Of a DNA stretch of 64,000 nt, positions 12,991-22,390 are shown piece after piece. Within the stretch, counting starts at the first letter, position 1. Each line of letters starts with the position of its first letter. The stretch lies in NCBI RefSeq assembly GCF_016920785.2, contig NW_024609837.1:22129565-22193564 (forward strand). The letters are read 5' to 3'. The stretch is from Ixodes scapularis (taxonomy: Eukaryota; Arthropoda; Arachnida; Ixodida; Ixodidae). The position numbers were made by a program, and so were the translations under genes. The notes beneath the pieces are model-generated. The model made no database searches, was not told where the DNA came from, and was given only the letters and a program-made list of their open reading frames with translations.

Positions 12991-13209
12991 AGGCCCGGCC
13001 CGACCCGGCCCGGTAGAGACACGACCCGGGCCTGGCCCAAGCCCGACAGAATATTTAATTTTCAGGCCCGGCCCGGCCCGGCCCGGTAGAGACACTGCCC
13101 GGGCTCGGCCCTAGCCCGACAAAATATTTAATTTCTAGGCGCCGCCCGACCCGGCCCGGTAGAGACACTGCCCGGGCCCGGCCCTAGCCGGACCGAATTT
13201 TTAGACATA
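12991..13209. repeat. 73-bp minisatellite, 3 copies, GGCCCGG-rich
   Basis: Units start at 12991, 13064 and 13137, exactly 73 bp apart. Each unit has the order GGCCCGGCCCGRCCCGG, then TAGAGACAC, then GCCCGAC, then AATATTTAATTT. The third unit is decayed at its end. The GC-rich and AT-rich halves of each unit contrast sharply. Confidence 0.9.
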
Positions 13210-13669
13210 AGCGCGAGACCGGCCCAAGCCCGCAAATTCTTCTTAAAGTATGAGCCTGAGTTAGCTCCGAGCCTGAAAGATTATGAACATGAGCCCGAAA
13301 ACGTTTGCATGCTTTCACCTACAAACGGTCTAAGCTGTGAATGCTGCAGAATGTCCCTGCGGACGAGAGCTTGTCATCCGTCAATTGCGGCTTTTATTCT
13401 CGGTGCCACCATTACCTGTAATGGAAAGTGAAAATCCAGTGTTTATTATTCTTATTATTATTACCTGGAAAAAAATAAAGCGCGCACTTTCACACTATGT
13501 TGGTAAAGTCCATGCGTTTTCTTTTGTCCGCTTGAAGCCCTTCCAAGCGCAAGACGTCTTTTTTACATTTTTCTTCTTAAACGGGCACTCTGCTTGTTTG
13601 TTTTCATTGAACCTTAAAGATAAGTGAGCATACTTTTTGTTATCAACAATTTAGAATTTGCGGCACACA

Positions 13670-13806
13670 ACTGCCCAGGCACTGCCCGGGCCGACCCGGG
13701 CCGGCAAGGCCCGAAAAATGTTTTGTTGAAGCCCAACCACGCCCCAGGCCCAAGAAAATGTGTACTACCCAGTCCGAGGGGCTCGGGCCTTCGGGCCTGC
13801 CCGGGC
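13670..13806. repeat. Second GGCCCGGG-rich tract, inverted relative to the first
   Basis: Dense GCCCGGGCC and GGGCCTTCGGGCC motifs similar to the minisatellite 0.6 kb upstream, but without a clean period. It contains short self-complementary CCCGGG blocks. Confidence 0.5.
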
Positions 13807-14409
13807 CAGTTCAGTGCTTTATTTCGAACGTTCAAAAGTGCTTTCCCATTCTTCAACACCACACAGAAAACGAAAAAAAGCCTAATCAACGTGTTATAAG
13901 TAGTGCGAGGCTCAATCAGGTGAGCGCGCCACAGTATGTTCAAATATTCAGAGCAGGAGGCCCATGTGACGGGGTCTGTATAAAGACAAGGACCCCCTCA
14001 TCATCAGTGAACCCGCACAGCGCCGGCTAGTTAATGTCAGCGTCGCCGGGCGACGCCAGAGGCACGCGCCTGCTAAAGCCCCTCGATGTGTTTGCGCTTG
14101 TCTTGCAAGTAGCGTCAAGTGCGCGAGTGCACGAGGCCCATGTCTCGTGCGGCCCTTGGAAGCAAATGGCGGCGCAGCACTGAAATGAGCGGGCCTTGGA
14201 AGCGAATGGCGGCGGAGCACCCGCTCATGGCACGTGTCTCGCGCGCTTCCACAACAATGGTTGGCGGTACTTGTAAAAAACGCTTTTATCAAGGGGCTTT
14301 AGCGCCTGCTCTATTGCAGCGTACTCTCGCGAAGCTTCGGCGTGTTTGACGCTAGGGGCGGGTCGGGGACAGGGTAGAACTGGCTCTAGTCCGTACTGGC
14401 TCTACTCGT

Positions 14410-14461
14410 ACTCGTACTGGCTCTAGTCTCTTCAGGTGGAGAGACTAGAGCCAGTACGAGT
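14410..14461. repeat. Perfect 22-bp-stem hairpin
   Basis: Positions 14410-14431 (ACTCGTACTGGCTCTAGTCT plus two bases) pair perfectly with 14440-14461 around an 8-base loop. Just upstream are partial direct repeats of CTGGCTCTA. It could be a fold-back relic. The stem length would also suit a small-RNA precursor, but nothing shows that it is transcribed. Confidence 0.85.
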
Positions 14462-14908
14462 CCTGCGCTGAAGCTTTGAACAATCTCTGGCGTCCTCATT
14501 TTAGATAATAAAAGCTCAGATAATTGGACTTCGCACTACTTGTAGCGCCTTCGCCGAACTTTTTTTTTGTGTATATTGTTGAAGAACGGAAAAACATCAT
14601 TGGACTTCTAAAACCAGCTATTTTCAACCCCGGAAGACAATCGAAAGTGCAAATTTTGTGTCACCATCGCTAGGGTACGCGTCTCTATTCTCTGGATGGT
14701 GACGTCAAGAAATATGGCGTCCCAACGCTTTTTTTTTCTTCTTTTCTTTTACTTCTTTACTAGGGAACGCGTAAAACGGCTCTCTTGGCTCACGCTCTTT
14801 GCGTCTTAGCTTTGACGTGTGCTTCGCTTTGACGTGTGTAATCGCGTTTCCAACCAGGCCGGGTACGCTTCAGTGGGAAATTTTGAGACTCTCAAGTTTA
14901 TGCTACCA

Positions 14909-15215
14909 TAGCCTCCTATATACTGACGAAGCCTCGCAGATCGCCACAAGAAGCGGCCGCCGAAATGGAAAAGGTGGAGTGGCAGACAACGGATGAGAGA
15001 AGAGTCACGTGACTGGCGCACCGCTGTGGCGAGACGCCGAAACACACTCCGGACCGAAACAAGTGTGTTTCGGGTCCTCGCCGCTGCAAAAGCTGTGCGC
15101 TGACATCCGGGTTCCTCGAGAAATGGCTCTTTGATGCTCGTGCTACCAGATCCTTGCGCTCCAAATCTGCGACCGGGTACTCTATGGCTCCGTCATCGAA
15201 CTGCCAGGCTTTGTA
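14909..15215 (+). mobile_element. MITE with CATAGCC ends, right end lost, followed by poly(A)
   Basis: Same family as 35757-36086 (opposite orientation) and 49671-50146. It begins CATAGCCTCCTATATACTGA and shares the internal blocks GAGACGCCGAAACACACT and GCAAAAGCTGTGCGCTGAC with the 35.8-kb copy. Before the right TIR is completed, the sequence switches at about 15213 to AATAAATAAAA and a 13-base A-run. The abrupt A-rich ending resembles a polyadenylated RNA copy. Confidence 0.75.
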
Positions 15216-15235
15216 AATAAATAAAAAAAAAAAAA

Positions 15236-16140
15236 GAAGTTATGGTGTTATTTAAAACAAGTCCTGACTGAGTTCATTTTTGCAGCGCCTTTTGGGAAAC
15301 GTAGTAGGCCTTTAAGGAGACCTGATGGTGCCCACGCTTCAGGAAGGTTCGTGGCACACCACATAAATGGCTCTATGCAAACGAGAAGCGAAATACAAAA
15401 TATCCTCATGTATTTTGCCGGCAAGGCTACCCACTGGGAACGTATTTCGTAAATTGTGCATAAATCACGCAAGTTTAATCGAGCATATTAATAATATATT
15501 TCACATTTAGGTTTTGCTTCACCTTCATTACACCTTGTATATCCCTTTATGAGCAATAATACCTTTATATTTTAGTGAGCGGTTTAACGCATTTTAACTA
15601 GGTAGAGAACCGCGTTAAAAACCGAAGAGACTAATTACTTTAAGAAATGTTAAAAATATTCATAGTTATTAACATATTAGGTTTTCGATTGCGCAGTTGA
15701 AAAATCAAAATAGCAGCTGGGTGGCCTATTTGCTCCTAAATTCAGCTTCGTAACACTTTAACGCAAATTATCCAACACTCCATCAAAATTATTCTTCCCA
15801 ATAAAGGTGCGAACGATCACACCATCGTAATTGTAATGCTTCATTGATCGATTCCAATTTCGCTAGCCACACAATCAAAATAGTCTTTTATGCTAAATTT
15901 CTGCATCCCACGCCCTAATAATTACATATCATAGCTACAAATCAATTCCGACCTATTCCACACCTCAAACGCTGTATCACTAAGCCTTAATATAGTCAGA
16001 TTTCCTAACTATAATTTTCAATCAAAATGCAGATCATAAATACACACACACAAGACATTACAAACTAATTAGGAAAAAAATAAGTACCTTGTTAAATATA
16101 TTAACAATAAAACCAATTCTACATAAAGATATCTGTAAAT
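15236..16140. other. AT-rich intergenic DNA, no gene seen
   Basis: Long AT-rich stretch without coding potential, TIRs or tandem structure that I can recognise. Confidence 0.5.
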
Positions 16141-16667
16141 ATGAAAGCAGGAATTGAAAGCAAGATCTCCGTAAGCGTTCATTTCCAGCTCTGGCCCAGT
16201 CAATCTGTTGGTAGCATCAAGGTGCTCCAAAGCCCCTTGATTTGTAGAACTTTATCAAGCAGTGTACTTGGGTTGACACTTCGTTCTGACTGCTTGCATC
16301 TTTGTTCCTAGCGTCACTGAAAGAGATCGAGAAGGAAATGTACAGTGAAGCACACACCGTCGTTTGCCGTTGACTTGCCAATGTGACGGCGCCCGATAAA
16401 ATATGGCAGACTACATGTTCATTGCCGCCATTAAGGTGTATTCACACGAGGGAGAAATCCCGGGGATTTCTCCACGGCACGCGCATCCCACGACGAAAAC
16501 GTCAGGCTTTGCGACGTGCAAAAGTCTCGCGTTTTCGTCTCGTGATGCGCGCGCGGCGGGGGGAAATCCCTGGGATTTCTCCCTCATGTGAATACACTTT
16601 TAGTGCGGCAAAAGTTAAACTGCCATTACAGCCGCCAGGTGGCACTGAATTTCGGGGAGGGTCTATT
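16141..16667 (+). mobile_element. Copy of the GGGTCTATT-ended repeat family
   Basis: This segment aligns along its length with 19391-19762: GTAAGCGTTCATTTC, CCCCTTGA, AGAACTTTATCAAG, TTCGTTCTGACTG and GGCAAAAGTTAAAC occur in the same order, ending in GGGTCTATT. The left end is not recognisable. It is interrupted by the 166-bp MITE at 16434-16599. Confidence 0.75.
16434..16599. mobile_element. Harbinger-like MITE, TTA target duplication
   Basis: A 166-bp palindromic element with ends AGGTGTATTCACACGAGGGA and its inverse near-match, ending at 16599. It is flanked by TTA at 16431-16433 and 16600-16602. The sister repeat at 19.7 kb shows the unoccupied site (CCGCCATTCGTACGGC), so the insertion is directly visible. 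Three-base TTA or TAA duplications are typical of the PIF/Harbinger superfamily; the assignment is by inference. Confidence 0.85.
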
Positions 16668-16981
16668 ACGCGCTATAAACGTGTTTTTATGCATTTAAAT
16701 CTCGTTGAGAATACTAATGCTTCTTTCTGAAACAGTTGATTTCCAAAAACGATTAATTTCAAACAAAACCAAGTCTTTTGTTGTCATCATCACCAGCACG
16801 AGGTACGTCATTATCACCAGCACGTCCCTGATGGGATGCAGCCCCTTCAGGTCTTCGAATTGCTCCGAGTTGTTCGCTTGTTTCGAGCCGGACCCGATCT
16901 CAGCAATTCGTGTCGATCTAGGGAAAGCTAGGGAACAACCAACCAACCAGCAACACCAAAATTGCTGAGAAAGTTGCTCCG

Positions 16982-17400
16982 TCTGAAAAGGGCCTCACGC
17001 ACTCACCGCCCTCACCGCCCTCACGCCTCTCATGCACTCATGGCCCTCACACCCCTCACGCACTCACCGCCCTCACGGTCCTCAAACCCCGAACGCACTC
17101 ACCGCCCTCACGAAAGCGGCTCTCATACCCCTCACGCACTCATGGTCCTGACGCCGCTCACCGCCCTCACACCCCTCACGCACTCATGGCTCTCACCAAG
17201 TATTTGCTCTCACGCCCCTCACGCACTCACCGCCCTCACGGTTTTTACAGCACTCACGGCCCTCACGGCCCTCACGGCCCTCACGGCCCTCACTCACCCA
17301 CACTCACCCTCACACTCATAAATTTTCCTGGTTCAGAAACTCACTCACCCTCACCACAACTGTGAAGATGAGAGTGTGTGAGGGTGAGTGAGGTCCCTCA
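16982..17400. repeat. CTCAC-rich minisatellite with an inverted tail
   Basis: About 340 bases of degenerate CCCTCACGCACTCA and CCGCCCTCACGG units on the plus strand, then from about 17365 the complementary GTGAGGGTGAGTGAGG on the same strand. The unit length varies, so it is a degenerate minisatellite with a short fold-back end. It is not a telomere repeat. Confidence 0.8.
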
Positions 17401-17706
17401 TGAGTGAGGTTTGCCGAGGTATGATACAGATGGGGAGCCCGTCGGTGGCACCACAGGCGGTCATTGCTTGACACCAGACAATACACTCAAGTCTATGGGA
17501 AAAAACACACACAAAAGTAGAAACATTGAAGTTTGTAAACGGTGCTTGAAGGGGAGTATTTTATGATGTCCTATGATCATTGCATCGGGTGTTGGAAAAT
17601 TTAATCCGTATATGCCCAACGTTTAAACGCACATTAAAAAAAAATAATGTTTTAGCTTTTACAAAAAAAAATATCAATGAGTTTCAAATGAGTTTCTAAT
17701 GTATTC

Positions 17707-17907
17707 TATAGGGAGTATTCACTGGACGCCATATTTGGGGGTGCTGTTTAGAGCGCATGCTCAGAACGAGCTCACATCTATTGGCTGTTAAGACCGGCAC
17801 TCTTGAAGGTGCAGAATGCACGCTTCAAAAGAACTGTGGAAGCTCACAATCAGCACGCGCTCAGCATTCGCGCACACAGCTATGGCCGCCAGTGAATACT
17901 CCCTATA
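17707..17907. mobile_element. 201-bp MITE, TATAGGGAGTATTCACTGG ends
   Basis: TATAGGGAGTATTCACTGG at the left and its inverse CCAGTGAATACTCCCTATA at the right. Two further members lie at 51.3-52.0 kb. The ends TA|TAGGG suggest a TA target duplication, as in Tc1/mariner-type MITEs. The flanking 13 bases on each side are also inverted copies of each other (CTAATGTATTC), so the palindrome continues into the target. Confidence 0.85.
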
Positions 17908-17925
17908 AGAATACATTAGAAGCTG

Positions 17926-18144
17926 AATAGGCCGATCCCACTAAGCGTTCGGCGCATGCGTGACGCCGACATAACTTTAGTTCATGGGAGGCAGACAGCC
18001 GTGCATGCGAGGGCTCGTGCCGCCTCGTGCTCCACACGTGTAAAGCTCCAGCAAGGTTGTTGCGCGTGCAGAAAGACTAAAGTTGCCTCGATGCCTTGCG
18101 GCAGTGGTTTTCGTATTCAAACTGGCTGGCGAGATCGGTCTATT
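17926..18144. mobile_element. 219-bp MITE, AATAGACCGATC ends
   Basis: Begins AATAGGCCGATCCCACT and ends GGCGAGATCGGTCTATT, which are inverted near-copies. It is an inverted-orientation relative of 52006-52223, sharing GCCGCAATGC-like and CACGCGCAACAACCTTG-like internal blocks. No coding content. Confidence 0.8.
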
Positions 18145-18649
18145 GAAACTCGTTGATATTTTTTTGTAAAAGAGAGCACCCACGGCTGAGCTGGCAAGCC
18201 TGCTCTCGTAGTCGAGTAAACAAAGGAACTTGCCGCCAATAAAACCGTCCTCGGGAAAACCCACAAGTTGATAAATGTCGAAAAAAAAAAAAAGTTCCAT
18301 CTTGAGAACGGTTTTTTAGGAGTGAGCGAATTCCGCGAAGCAGAGCCTTTGAGCTTGTTGTCTTTTAACCCAACTCATCGCCACCGCCTTCGCGGTAACT
18401 CGGCATAGCCATGCTCTAGGTAACTCTTGTATAATCCAGCTGCACTGCATTTTTTCCCAAGAGGAGTCCCTCTTGACCCCAAAACTGTTGTCAGTTTCAA
18501 TGTCTGTACACAAGGTATGTGACAGGCTTCCCGAAAAGCAGACAAAACGTTTCAGTGCAGACAACAACTATACTACTATAGAAAAGGCAGAAAATTGCAC
18601 TATTTCTCGTTTTTCCCATGTCATCCTATGCATTAGCTGGAGTCAAGTG

Positions 18650-19033
18650 ATGGCTGCCGGTCGTGCCACTCGACCCCAGCAAGACAGGCCTCGATCCGTG
18701 ATTCAGCCTACTACAATCAGTGGCCGTGTACGCGTCGACAATGTCGATTTTATTCCGCCTACAGATGTGCTCAGCGATCTAGCTTCTAAGTTTCCGCTGT
18801 TTACGTGCAAGGAAGGTAAGCGTTCGTTCGACGGGATTGAAAGTCAGCGATACGCCGTAGCACTACACTGCGGTCACACTGTGCACATCACGACAGAGTT
18901 ACCCGAAGTCAACATCGCCCGCGTTAGATATCACCGCTTTCTTTTTCTTCGGGCCCTTAACCCGACCGACAGTTCGGAAGAGAACAGTAGCGGCCCATAC
19001 ATCGACCATCTTGGCCGCACCCAGGTGCCATAA
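18650..19033 (+). CDS. Unrecognised open frame, 127 residues
   Basis: ATG at 18650 opens a frame to TAA at 19031-19033. The frame is also open upstream to 18473, but composition becomes less protein-like there. The product starts MAAGRATRPQQDRPR. It has a mixed, soluble-looking composition without low complexity, membrane segment or motif that I recognise; a Cys-x-His pair (CGHTV) lies in the middle. A Harbinger-like MITE sits directly after the stop, and its TAA duplication coincides with the stop codon. An earlier GT at CAG|GTGCC (19023) could be a splice donor. It may be an exon of an unknown gene, part of a decayed transposon, or chance. Confidence 0.25.
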   Translation: MAAGRATRPQQDRPRSVIQPTTISGRVRVDNVDFIPPTDVLSDLASKFPLFTCKEGKRSFDGIESQRYAVALHCGHTVHITTELPEVNIARVRYHRFLFLRALNPTDSSEENSSGPYIDHLGRTQVP

Positions 19034-19208
19034 AGGGCCACCCACACTAGCGAGAAAACGCGCCCGGCGCGCCGATAAATCGGTTAAGCGGCAAGATAAA
19101 GGGCGTGTCTCTGCACGCGCTCGTGGCGCTGACTGTGCTTCGGCGACATTTTGTTACTTGCCGCGATCGGCGTGCCACGCGCGTTTTCTCGCTAGTGTGG
19201 GTGGCCCT
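19034..19208. mobile_element. 175-bp Harbinger-like MITE with perfect 30-bp TIRs
   Basis: The arms at 19034-19063 (AGGGCCACCCACACTAGCGA and ten more bases) and 19179-19208 are exact reverse complements. TAA flanks both sides (19031-19033 and 19209-19211). A 3-bp TAA duplication and AGGG ends fit PIF/Harbinger. Perfect arms imply a recent insertion or strong constraint. Confidence 0.9.
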
Positions 19209-19227
19209 TAACACGGCGAGAAAAGAC

Positions 19228-19762
19228 AATAGACCCTTTCCGAAATTCAGTCTGGCCACCTTGATCACTATCATCATCATCTGAAAAATGGCATATGTGC
19301 CATACCAATGGCGTCTTTCTATTTACTGATGAAGGAACATGTTGAAGATACTCCTAGGCTGAGGATTCGAGGCCTATACATTCTAGACGTTAGCATGTTG
19401 CGAAACCAGAATTGAATACAAGCGCTGCGTAAGCGTTCATTTCTCTAATTCGGGCCCAGTGAACCTGTTAGTGGGACAAAATCGACTTCAAAACCCCTTG
19501 ACTTATAGAACTTTATCAAGGCGTCTGTCTGGGCTGGTGCTTCGTTCTGACTGGTTGCATCTTTATGGGAATCGACACTTGAAGAGATGATTCAGAAATA
19601 CCTGTATAGCGAAGCGTTTATTTTCGTCTGCCGTTGACATGCATAAGTGACAAAGCCCGATAAAACACTGCAGGCTATGGGTTCATTGCCGCCATTCGTA
19701 CGGCAAAAGTTAAACCGCCATTTCAGCCACCAGATGGCACTGAATTTCGGAAAGGGTCTATT
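19228..19762. mobile_element. 535-bp TIR element, AATAGACCCTTTCC ends
   Basis: AATAGACCCTTTCCGAAATT at the left is mirrored by AATTTCGGAAAGGGTCTATT at the right end. It is the complete version of the family at 16141-16667. A similar terminus occurs near 47612-47635. No open frame with a transposase motif is present; superfamily undetermined. Confidence 0.8.
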
Positions 19763-21966
19763 TCATCTCCTGTACAGCCAAATTCGACTGCTCCAAAAGC
19801 GCTGGTGTGAAAAAAAAAAAAATAAATAAATGAATGAAAAGGTTTTGCAGACGTCTTCACATTGCTAGCCGCTCACGCGGTTCGAAAAATGCGTCAAGGT
19901 AGAAAAAAACTGGTAATCGTGTGGAAATTTTATTTCGCCACGTTTTGGTAAAGTATACTTTGAATTAAGGAATATTACTGACATGGTGCGTTTTCTCGCA
20001 GAGCTCCATACAAACCCGAGTCCATCGCCAATGATGTTGATGAAGAAGAAGAAGATGATGACGATGACGATGACGGCGATCCTGTGACTGTTCACTTTGT
20101 AACAGGCGAGCTGGAATATTTGCGCCGTATTGTATAGTATTGTATTCTGCGGCGCAATCTCTTTGAAACTATAGAGTCCAAGTTGGAGATGCCTTAGCCT
20201 TCCGTATTCCGCTGCGCCATCTATCGTGAGTCGGAGGTACCTACCGAGAAAAAGCCGCCAGGGAGACACCATCCGTTCGGAAAGCTGCGGCTGCCTTCAC
20301 TGGTCGTTTCCCCACCAACCTCTCTCACACCCTACTCCGGGATCCACTAACAGTGGCGTACTTCGCAGGCCTTAATTGTCTTCTAGGTGTATACAGGTTC
20401 GCTGCGCCTCTCCCGACGGTCAAGTAACAGTCGCGCAGCATTGGGTTGGCTCCGATAGCCCGTAGCGTCCCCTGCGGTGCATCATAAGGCGAGGCAAAGC
20501 ATACTACAAAGTTTGAACGTGACGTCATCACACCATGCATGCCGGTGTTCACTCGTACTTGTTCTTCCCGAGAAGAACGAATACGGTTGTGCGAAATGCA
20601 AGCCGCAGTATGTACTCGTTTATCAGCCAGGTCATCATAATGGCCGAAGATGTGACGTCAATGCAAGCCCTGCATTACACTTGACGCGGAATGCAAAAAC
20701 CAAAAAACTCGTTTCCTTTCTTGACTCTTTTTTTTTTTTTTTCCGGCGCGTGCGACGTGCAACATTCCGCGGCACGCGAACATTCGCGAGGCTGCTTCGC
20801 ACTATCGGTAAAGCGCCCGAATTTCCGCGGCAGCCGCGGGACCGAAACAGTCTTGCATCAGTAACCGTTGCGTGACTGGAGCGTATCGCGAGAGATACCC
20901 AATGCGTTTTCGAATGTAATTGAACCGCCTTCCTCCTTTCCCAATAGAGGAGGAGAAAGGAGAGGAGGGTTTCGAGAAGGGAGTAGAAAGAGAGCATGCG
21001 GCGTATGGGGAGATGACAAATGGGGCTCTTTAGGCGCGAGCGGTCGACTTTCTCCCCCTTTCTTTGATGGAGTGAAGTCGCTTTGCACACCCTCGAATGA
21101 CCGCCGAGAGAAGAAATTCCGAAAGTGAATTAGGAGAGGCGTCGGTTCCCCGCAAGTTCAGAGGCACGCTGGAGAGTGGGTGCTCGGTTTCCGAGCTGTC
21201 GCTTTTAAATGGGCATATTGGGCCCCGCGGAAGCGGAGCCGCCCGACAAGTTGCCGTTGCCTTTGACGAATCGTCTGGCTTTTCTCGGACTAGAAAGGGT
21301 TTGTCGCGCACGCTCCTGTGTTTGGGGAGCGGTGTTTGATAGGGGTAACGTTACGAAACTTGCGCAATCACAATATCTTTGATTGCAAAGTGATGGGCCC
21401 TTTGTTGATTGACGTTTTGTTGACACGAACGGGCCTTAATTGACTCGCCCTCATAGAAGCGTTTGAATACTTTTTTTTTTGCGTTACGTTATCAATTACG
21501 GGGACATCTGTGCTCTGTAAGTCGCATGAAAAACGAGCCCTAAATTGTTTGGCACGCTTTTTACAAAGCACGGCTGTTTCTGTAACTCTCGCCATAGGCT
21601 GGCGTAGAATTCCTTATTAAGACAACGCTGCGTTAGAAAACCATGTATTGCCGCGTGCAGAATCGAGGAGATGGCTTCTTTTTTCATCTAGAAGATTCGC
21701 GTATACTCTTAACCCGAGCATAAAAGATGACGAGGCCAGAATGATGCCTAGTCAGTCTCGCCCAATTTCTTTCCCGAACATTCAATTTCGAATATTCGAT
21801 ATGACGAGCATGGCAGACGAAGAGCCGTGCGCCGTATTGCCGATTCATTCATCAATTCTCTCTCGCGAGAACCGGCTGATACGCCGAAGCACCGCCGCTC
21901 GCCGCTGCTTCCTCGACGTGTGTTCTTTTTTCGTGTCTGGGAAAACTTCGACTCGATTAAATCTAA
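19763..21966. other. Intergenic DNA with simple repeats, no gene seen
   Basis: Contains a GAAGAAGATGATGACGATGA-type trinucleotide tract near 20041-20080, T-runs near 20727-20743 and 21469-21480, and purine-rich GGAGGAGAAAGG stretches near 20946-20970. Short open frames in this interval have no recognisable domain. Confidence 0.45.
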
Positions 21967-21993
21967 GGTGCGTCGGCCATAGGCCGACGCACC
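21967..21993. repeat. Perfect 12-bp hairpin at the LINE junction
   Basis: GGTGCGTCGGCC pairs exactly with GGCCGACGCACC around a 3-base ATA spacer. It lies about 25 bases upstream of the first recognisable LINE codons of the truncated copy that follows. Confidence 0.85.
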
Positions 21994-22011
21994 TATCCCC
22001 CTCCCCACCCT

Positions 22012-22390
22012 TCCCTTTCTACCGCTGACGCCCGCATCTGGCGCCGACTTCAAACCAACACGTATTACAATCACCTCCATCTTTACCACATCTCTCCTGC
22101 TAACTACCCACTGAACTGCCCCCAATGCGATGAGCCCAACACCACAGCTCATCTCGTCTGGACGTGCCCCACCAACCCTCCACCACCCAGATCCCCTACC
22201 CTTGAGCAGTGGGAGTGCGTGTTGCAGAGCTGCCAGCTCGAAGACCAGGAGGCCCTGATCTCTCGGGCGAGGATGGCAGCCGCGGCACGCGGCCTACCGG
22301 AATAGGATGGCCGCCCACAGCTCCTAACTCTTTTCTCCCCTACCCCGTTCCTGTTGTTTCAATAAACGTTTTCTCTCTCTCTCTCTCTCT
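22012..22390 (+). mobile_element. 3' end of a 5'-truncated I-type LINE, (CT)n tail
   Basis: Carries the end of a LINE reading frame with a terminal zinc finger, a short 3' UTR with AATAAA near 22360, and a (CT)n tail to 22390. Its architecture matches the end of the larger LINE at 31.7-34.8 kb, but the sequence differs, so it is a different family. The 5' boundary is approximate. Confidence 0.8.
22018..22305 (+). pseudogene. C-terminal fragment of LINE ORF2 (zinc-finger end)
   Basis: The frame is open from at least 22018 to TAG at 22303-22305. It encodes ARIWRRLQTNTYYNHLHLY, then a C-x2-C-x8-H-x4-C finger (CPQCDEPNTTAH and LVWTC), then a C-terminal tail rich in Gln, Glu and Ala ending RGLPE. 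The finger follows the RNase H domain in I-type LINEs; here everything upstream (endonuclease, RT, RNase H) is missing through 5' truncation. The fragment has no frameshift. It has no function by itself. Confidence 0.8.

Larger units (their letters stand above)
12864..14706. mobile_element. TIR element containing GC-rich minisatellites
   Basis: The left arm near 12864-12909 (with GACGCGTACCCTAGC) and the right arm near 14659-14706 (GCTAGGGTACGCGTC, then TCTCTGGATGGTGACGTC) are inverted copies of about 45 bp. Between them lie two GGCCCGG-rich tracts and a strong hairpin, listed separately. No transposase coding is visible. The 1.84-kb span assumes both arms belong to one insertion. Confidence 0.6.

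Noticed and set aside
16982..17400. Telomeric repeat
   Set aside because: Arthropod telomeres are typically TTAGG/CCTAA; this tract is degenerate CCCTCAC and internal.
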